Assembly (NCBI GenBank): GCA_903813345.2
Contig: CAIIXF020000001.1
Coordinates: 18,681,915-18,745,914 of the forward strand
From: Owenia fusiformis
Lineage: Eukaryota; Annelida; Polychaeta; Sabellida; Oweniidae
Length of the DNA stretch: 64,000 nt
Reading direction: 5' to 3'
Shown one piece after another: positions 58,751-64,000 of the stretch. A model generated the notes under the pieces. It worked only from the letters and a program-made list of their open reading frames with translations. It made no database searches and was not told where the DNA came from. How positions within the stretch are numbered: position 1 is the stretch's first letter; the number at the start of each line of letters is the position of its first letter. Both the position numbers and the translations under genes were made by a program.

Positions 58751-59127
58751 AATTAGTACCATATGTAGACAGACCAGAACACTGGTTGAAACTTATTAGA
58801 GCTGGTAGACAGAATAGATTGAAAGTATCTCAAACAGGAAGAGGTTGGATAAGTGAAGATGATATTAAAGATGAACCGAAACAAATAATATCTCCAATGC
58901 AAGCTGTTGTTGAGAGAGCAAAAGCTACACTTAAAAGACAGCACTCAAACGAGTCACACGAGTCAAACGAGTCACGTGATACAATTAGAAAGAAAAAACG
59001 TGTATATAAAAGCAAACGCAATAGTAAGTCTTCAGTCAATAAGAAATCTCCACAGGAATACAAACGTAGGTCAACAAAGAAAAGACCTAATCAAATCACG
59101 TTTAAACAAAGGAAAAATTCATCTTAA
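58747..59127 (+). CDS. Basic protein, probable virion DNA-binding core protein
   Basis: 126 aa. Residues 1-60 form a mixed domain (MKLVPYVDRPEHWLKLIRAG); residues ~79-123 are dominated by Lys and Arg (RKKKRVYKSKR, KRRSTKKRPN). A short SNESHESNESR repeat lies between them, encoded by an imperfect CGAGTCACA-type DNA repeat. Its place between penton and major capsid genes and its basic tail suggest a DNA-condensing core protein as in adenoviruses and adintoviruses; this is inference. The start overlaps the penton stop by four bases, a tight coupling. An upstream in-frame ATG at 58720 lies within the penton gene and is less likely. Confidence 0.65.
   Translation: MKLVPYVDRPEHWLKLIRAGRQNRLKVSQTGRGWISEDDIKDEPKQIISPMQAVVERAKATLKRQHSNESHESNESRDTIRKKKRVYKSKRNSKSSVNKKSPQEYKRRSTKKRPNQITFKQRKNSS
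59003..59012 (+). promoter_or_regulatory. TATA box embedded in the basic-protein gene
   Basis: A perfect TATATAAAAG lies 126 bp upstream of the major capsid ATG, inside the coding sequence of the basic protein (VYKSK codons). It could start a separate capsid mRNA. The amino acids also explain the sequence, so coincidence is possible. Confidence 0.35.
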
Positions 59128-59137
59128 ATAATTAAAA

Positions 59138-60484
59138 ATGGCATATAAACTCATGAACAGTGCTGATGTAATGAATGGGAAATTACAGTTATTTAACACA
59201 CCTCCAACAGAAAGTAGTGTTGTTAGAAGGAACTATGTTGAGTACAGACCTATCAATCCAATAGACAGTGAGTCTCCAATAGAGTTCATCTTACCAAACA
59301 ACACTTCACAGTTTATAGATCTTCAAAATGTAAAGCTATCTGTCAAAGCGCAGGTATTGAAAGCAGATAATTCATTACCGAAATATGTGGATTTGACAGA
59401 TTATGATTCATATGGACCAATAAATAATTGGATTCATTCTTTATGGAGTGAGGTTGAGATATCATTACAACAAAATAACATGGCATCATCTGTCTTAAAC
59501 TATCCTTATAAAAGTATGTTGAAAACATTGTTAACATCTAGTAAAGGAAAATTAGAATCTGAAGGTACGGCATGTCTGTTTTATATGGACAATGGGATAT
59601 ATCCACCTAATGGAATGGATGCAACAAAACCTCTGGGACAAGGCTCTAACAACATGGGACTAACACAAAGATTTGTGAAAACTCAAGGTGGAAAAGTAGT
59701 TGATATGGAATGTAAATTCCATGAAGATATCTTCAGCATCAACAAATACCTCATTAATGGTGTTGAAGTGAAGATAAAACTAAATCATACAAAAAACAGT
59801 TTTAGACTTATGACTGATTCAAATGAACAATATAAAGTCAAACTTTTAGATGTACATTTAGAAGTTCCAATGATTACAGTTTCAAATGGTATTTTACAAG
59901 CAAATAATACTGAATTACAGGAGAGAAATGCTGTATATACTTATGATAGAAATGAAATGAAAGTACTCTCATTACCTAGTAATATATATTCTTTTAATCA
60001 AGATGATTTATTTCAAGGACGTGTACCTACACGATTGTATTGTGTCATTGTGAAAAATGCAGCATATCAAGGAAACTATAAACTTAATCCTTACAATTTC
60101 ATTCATGCAAACACTTCATATGTTGAAATTTCAGTAGATAATGTCCCTACTCCATTTAGAGCATTTCAACCTAAGTTTGGCTCAAATGATTCACAAGACA
60201 AATATGTTCATGAGTTTACACAATTGTTTTCAGATCTTGAACACAATGATGGGTTAAATATAAGCATAGATGATTTTAAATCTGGTTTTTGTATCTTTAA
60301 GTTTGATATAGGCTATAAAGACACATATTCAAATGGTGAAATTCTTCCATTGTTTAAAAAGGGAAATGTAAAACTTGACATTCATTTTTCTGAGGCAACA
60401 CCTGAATCATTAAACATTATTTTAATGGCAACATTTCCGGGAAAATTTGAGGTTGACGCATCCCGCAATATTATTCAGTACTAA
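59138..60484 (+). CDS. Major capsid protein (double jelly-roll, hexon-like)
   Basis: A 448-aa protein. The N-terminal signature (LFNTPPTESS at ~18-27, then PIEFILPNN at 47-55 and FIDLQNVKLSVKAQV at 59-73, followed by GPINNWIHSLWSEVEISL) identifies it as the Polinton/adintovirus major capsid protein, the family that appears in invertebrate annotations as F54H12.2-like. Such proteins form trimeric capsomers with two jelly-rolls per subunit. Length is within the usual 400-600 range. No stop or frameshift. It begins ten bases after the basic protein and ends one base before the protease start. Confidence 0.9.
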   Translation: MAYKLMNSADVMNGKLQLFNTPPTESSVVRRNYVEYRPINPIDSESPIEFILPNNTSQFIDLQNVKLSVKAQVLKADNSLPKYVDLTDYDSYGPINNWIHSLWSEVEISLQQNNMASSVLNYPYKSMLKTLLTSSKGKLESEGTACLFYMDNGIYPPNGMDATKPLGQGSNNMGLTQRFVKTQGGKVVDMECKFHEDIFSINKYLINGVEVKIKLNHTKNSFRLMTDSNEQYKVKLLDVHLEVPMITVSNGILQANNTELQERNAVYTYDRNEMKVLSLPSNIYSFNQDDLFQGRVPTRLYCVIVKNAAYQGNYKLNPYNFIHANTSYVEISVDNVPTPFRAFQPKFGSNDSQDKYVHEFTQLFSDLEHNDGLNISIDDFKSGFCIFKFDIGYKDTYSNGEILPLFKKGNVKLDIHFSEATPESLNIILMATFPGKFEVDASRNIIQY

Positions 60485-60485
60485 T

Positions 60486-60932
60486 ATGAATTCACAAGAT
60501 ATAAGTTTTATTTTATCAAATCATCCAGATACTAAGCATAGATTTCTAGGAGTATTTGCAAGTGATCAATTACCATCTATTATCATGGATAAAAAATGTT
60601 TTATAGCAAATACTAGACCTCACTATGAAATGGGGCAACATTGGGTATGTTATTATAGAGATTCACAAATTGAATTTTTTGACCCCTTAGGTCATACAGA
60701 AACATTTTATGGATTAAAAGAATATGGAGATGCAATGTTTGTAAATCCCATTCGTGTTCAAGGTTTGAACAGTTCAAATTGTGGACAATATTGTATCATG
60801 TATATATTATTGAGAACTTTAGGGTATAGTTTAGATGAAATTGTAAACACTTTCAGTGTGTCTAATAACATGGATTTTGTAGTAGAATCTATCATTTCTA
60901 CCTTAAAAATGTTAATATTACATCAATTGTAA
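60486..60932 (+). CDS. Adenain-like capsid maturation cysteine protease
   Basis: 148 aa, short for the family (adenain is about 200). The catalytic set is visible: H52 (MGQHWVCYY), D66 (EFFDPLG), Q93 (RVQGLNSS) and C99 (SNCGQYCIMY). This is the arrangement of the adenovirus-type ULP/C5 protease that trims virion precursors. An upstream in-frame ATG at 60447 lies inside the capsid gene, so the ATG one base after the capsid stop is preferred. A poly(A) signal follows at 60945. Confidence 0.9.
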   Translation: MNSQDISFILSNHPDTKHRFLGVFASDQLPSIIMDKKCFIANTRPHYEMGQHWVCYYRDSQIEFFDPLGHTETFYGLKEYGDAMFVNPIRVQGLNSSNCGQYCIMYILLRTLGYSLDEIVNTFSVSNNMDFVVESIISTLKMLILHQL

Positions 60933-60944
60933 AGAAAATTGTAA

Positions 60945-60950
60945 AATAAA
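60945..60950 (+). terminator. Poly(A) signal after the protease
   Basis: AATAAA thirteen bases after the protease stop; it probably ends the capsid cluster transcript. Confidence 0.6.
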
Positions 60951-61030
60951 TTTAAGATTGGATATAATGTATATATCAAACAAAAATGTTGTGTTATTGA
61001 TTTGTTATGCTTCCGTTTTAAAATTCAGTC

Positions 61031-61282
61031 CTCACCCATTTAGATAACAATGATGTCATGCGCATCTTATCTCTCACCCATTTAAGATAACAATGATGTC
61101 ATGCGTATCTTATCTCTCACCCATTTAAGATGAAAGCCCCATCCAATTAATTTATCTCCTAATCCCCATTCAATTAATTTATCTCCTGCTCATCAATATC
61201 TCCTGCTCATCTTCAGAGATTTTGAAAGCCCCGGGCCCGTGGCGGCCCGTGGCGTTCTGATGCCCTCAGTTTTCTATCTACT
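61031..61282 (-). repeat. Right terminal inverted repeat (252 bp)
   Basis: Complement of the left terminal repeat, with one substitution and one base missing (CATTTAGATAA versus CATTTAAGATAA). Ends in CTATCTACT followed by the duplication TTCAAT. Confidence 0.95.
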
Positions 61283-61288
61283 TTCAAT
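61283..61288. other. Target-site duplication, right copy (TTCAAT)
   Basis: Identical to 53149-53154 and directly adjacent to the CT end of the element. Confidence 0.95.
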
Positions 61289-62499
61289 CCTTGTAAATCA
61301 GTTATTGTTTTTATCAGTTCATCAGAATAAATGTTTTTTATGTGTGTCAACCATGAGATGTCATGGATTTTTTTTCTATCTTAACAGACGGTCATTATTT
61401 TTTCTGAAAGTTAAATGTTATTCTAATTCTGAACAACACAGCATGTTTATCCTTAATCCATGTTTGCCTTCATAACTGCGAACTGAATAAGCCTTTCAGT
61501 AAATGTTAGTACACCGAATACAGTCGTCAAAAAACTTCTTAGGGGTGCATTGGATCAAGTTTCACTGTTTATGTTATGTCTGACATCCATTCCAGTATTT
61601 AAAATCATCCAACAAAATAAAATAAATTGATTTTACTCATGGCATTTACAACTGCTGTGTATATCTATTTTAGCGTAATTAACATTAATTCTAAAACTTT
61701 ATAATAAATGTATGCTTCACCCCTATAGAGGCACATATCTTAGGCCAAAGACCAGAAGAATAACAAGTGTGGGCATTGCATAGTATTTAACACATAATCC
61801 TATTTAAATTGGATAAAATTAATGTTCATAATACAATTTTTCTTCCAATTCATAATTTTCAATCGCTGTTGATCTTTAACAAATTCAAGTAATCTCTTCA
61901 ACGCTACAAAGTCCAGCTTACTTGATCTTGTTCCCATACATAATTGAAGCTTTGTAGTCATGCCTACACTGCTTGAAAATAGAACTGCATTCTTGTGAAT
62001 GTATTAAGATTTAGGATAATATATATTAGATTTATTGAATCACAATAACTGAGATCAATCTCTCAAACTGAAGTGATACCAGCGACATCTTTTTACTTAA
62101 AAATTTATGAATGACGCATACATAAATTCAACCTTCATGACTATTTTAGCTTCATTTTCATTCTCAAAAATTATTCTACTTTCTCTTAATTATCAAAAAC
62201 ATGCAACAATCTTAACATTATGAAAATATTCTCTGGAAATAACAGAACAGAACATTTTCAACATACATTGGCAATAAAACACTCTTTTAAATTTAGGTGC
62301 GGAGTATCACTTTTATCCATCAGCAGTAAAATTTTGATTTCTAACTTATTTTTTTAGATGCGATAGTTTTGATTATTTTCATATTATTTCTAATAGCGTT
62401 TTTATCTACTAATGCTAACTTCAGGGGTGCCCTGTTGGCTCAAACAGAGGACTAAAGGAATTATCATTAACAGATAATAGCAGATAATATATTATTTTA
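61289..62499. other. No gene seen
   Basis: AT-rich host sequence right of the insertion. No supported exon of the minus-strand gene was found here, although its upstream extent beyond the insertion cannot be excluded. Confidence 0.45.
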
Positions 62500-63210
62500 T
62501 TATATACCCAATATGTAACACTAATCCTGATTGGTCAATACCTAGTCACGTGTTCCGAAATAGATTTACTATTTCCCTCGGAAAGTTATATTCCCTCAAA
62601 TGTGACGTCAGCGGGAATATTCATTTGAACTATTGCCCGCTGACGTCACAATTGCAACTTCTATTACCCTTGGAAACGTCTGCGCATCATCACTGCGCAG
62701 ACGAAAAACAGAAAAATGGAGGATGAGCACAAACACAAATCAACTCCGTTCACCATGACAGACGTGCGTGATCGATACAATATAAGCAACGTGTATAAAG
62801 TTTCCATAAGCTCAATACGTCTGTGTAATTTCAAGTGTTATGATAATCTATTCCTCGTGTTAAACGCAATTGAATTTGTCAAGTGAGAGTCTCAGAGGCA
62901 AAAATTTCTGTTGAGCATCTGATGACGTAACAGCTTATAATGCTAACAATGGACCCGGGGAGGGGGCTTTCTAAGCCTTTTTGGCCTTCGAAAAGGAAAC
63001 GGGACAAGAGTCAGTATAGGGTATATAATAAAACAAATAGTGACTGCCTAATTTCGAGCAATAGTGTAAATGATTTCCCCTTGGGAATATCCTCTACAAT
63101 GTACTATTCCCTCAGCCTGCGGCTTCGGGAATAGTACATTGTAGAGGATATTCCCTCGGGGAAATAATTTACACTATTGCTCTCAATGGCAGTCACTATT
63201 TGTATAATAT
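62500..63210. repeat. Repeat region with CRE-like and long palindromic motifs
   Basis: Contains TGACGTCA/GTGACGTCAGC motifs in both orientations (62600-62650), a CTGCGCAGACG palindrome (62680-62702), and a long palindrome at 63034-63203 (TAGTGACTGCC and CAATAGTGTAAAT arms around CCTGCGGCTTCGG). Probably remnants of one or two palindromic transposons. Confidence 0.6.
62716..62886 (+). CDS. Possible 56-codon first exon or transposon exon
   Basis: ATG after an A-rich leader opens MEDEHKHKSTPFTMTDVRDR, runs to TGA at 62884-62886, and overlaps a strong GTGAGA donor at 62881. The first ~28 residues are charged and protein-like; the remainder looks AT-driven. It lies within repeat sequence, so a transposon origin is as likely as a host exon. 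No family recognised. Confidence 0.25.
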   Translation: MEDEHKHKSTPFTMTDVRDRYNISNVYKVSISSIRLCNFKCYDNLFLVLNAIEFVK

Positions 63211-63633
63211 TATTATTATATTATTGCTATTAGCGATAATATGGATATTATCTGCTTATGCTAATTTCAAGTGTGCCCTTTGTTAGAATCATAGGCCCAG
63301 ACAAATAATTTTTAGTGATTATAGCGGTATTGTCTGATATTATATTTTCTGCTAACTCTAATTTCAAGTGTGCCCTGTTCCTAATAACATATGCTCAAGA
63401 CAAATTTTAGTTTAGATAACAACAATATCATGCTACTGGTATAATTATTGATAAATATCAAACTAGCATATAGGCTTCAGACAAATATGGTTTTTTAGAT
63501 TGAGACAAATTAATTTATCAGAATAAGTGACACTTTTCCACACTTAAATTATTTTTGATAAAAAATTGAAATAACATTAGTGCTGGAAATCATTAGCAAG
63601 TGAAAGTGACATTCCACACCAAGGTCACATTAT
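63211..63633. other. No gene seen
   Basis: AT-rich, with three weak repeats of a CTAATTTCAAGTGTGCCCT phrase (near 62408, 63260 and 63356). Confidence 0.45.
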
Positions 63634-63980
63634 CAGGCCGTCCAACTGTCCCGCAATTTGCTTATTTGTCACGCATTTGCTGGAAAATTTGAAGTCATGG
63701 CAGTTATTTTTGCGTGACAGAATATGTCACACAAATACGCATTTTACCTGATTATTGTCAAGCAAAAATATTCCTGTAGAAAAACTACAAAAAAGTGATC
63801 GCTGATACAGCACAAAACTGAACGCTGAAAAGAAACGAACGTATTTCGTTCTGACTTTTCACGCGGATACCGTATATGTCACGCATTTTTCTCGAAATAA
63901 TTCGTATCTACAAAATTTGTAGAAAGGTGTTCAACATTTGTAAGTCACTCATGTTAGGTGTTCCCAAGTTGACAGGCCTG
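63634..63980 (+). mobile_element. Short hAT-like non-autonomous element, copy 2
   Basis: A 347-bp element starting CAGGCCGTCCAACTG and ending AGTTGACAGGCCTG, flanked by CATTAT on both sides (63628-63633 and 63981-63986). The interior matches the complement of 9250-9747. If the duplication is truly 8 bp as in hAT, two positions have diverged. Confidence 0.7.
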
Positions 63981-64000
63981 CATTATATATTAAGTTTCAA

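Larger units (their letters stand above)
53155..61282 (+). mobile_element. Complete 8.1-kb Polinton/Maverick-type element lacking PolB
   Basis: Termini are AG...CT with inverted repeats of 252-253 bp and a perfect 6-bp duplication. All seven genes lie on the plus strand and are open: ATPase, integrase, membrane protein, penton-like protein, basic protein, major capsid protein, protease. Typical Polintons are about 15-20 kb and encode a protein-primed DNA polymerase B; no such gene exists here in any frame, and the 1.6 kb before the ATPase is repeat and regulatory-looking sequence. The near-identity of the ends and the intact frames indicate a very recent insertion. Confidence 0.93.

Noticed and set aside
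53155-61282. Search for DNA polymerase B, helicase, Rep or primase genes in the element
   Set aside because: No ORF in any frame carries such motifs; all long frames are assigned to other functions.

Overview
The window is animal nuclear DNA from an invertebrate I cannot name to species. It is AT-rich, has no dense prokaryote-like gene layout outside one mobile element, contains GT-AG exons, a jockey/CR1-like retrotransposon, many foldback and MITE-like elements, and several satellite arrays. A lophotrochozoan or similar aquatic invertebrate would fit, but that is inference from repeat content only.

Region by region (+ strand coordinates): 1-9.1 kb is a patchwork of foldback repeats with a degraded tRNA-like segment near 4.45 kb. 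9.2-13.9 kb holds a hAT-like short element, a hierarchical satellite built on a CTAAGT core (10.04-12.30 kb) and an ~85-95 bp tandem array (12.94-13.87 kb). 15.3-52.6 kb is one long minus-strand host gene: four shared 3' exons (15327-17582) and up to nine alternative first coding exons spread over 34 kb. Each first exon has its own ATG and each ends two bases into a codon at a GT donor. Its introns carry MITEs, a Helitron-like element with a large central satellite (30.48-32.77 kb), an antisense gene start (36.85 kb), a 44-bp minisatellite (48.41-49.69 kb) and a 5'-truncated LINE inserted into that minisatellite.

53155-61282 is the most interesting object: a complete 8,128-bp Polinton/Maverick-type virus-like element. 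It has 252/253-bp nearly identical terminal inverted repeats, AG...CT ends and a perfect 6-bp target duplication (TTCAAT). Seven collinear intact genes are present: a packaging ATPase with zinc fingers, an rve integrase with a chromodomain, a small membrane protein, a penton-like single jelly-roll protein, a basic core-like protein, a double jelly-roll major capsid protein and an adenain-like protease. No DNA polymerase B or any other replication gene is seen. A ~770-bp GTTCAC repeat field sits where a replication module might be expected. The set is enough, in principle, for integration, capsid assembly, maturation and packaging, but replication would have to come from the host or a helper element.

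61.3-64 kb is non-coding apart from one weak exon candidate, with palindromic repeats and a second hAT-like copy that has its own flanking duplication.
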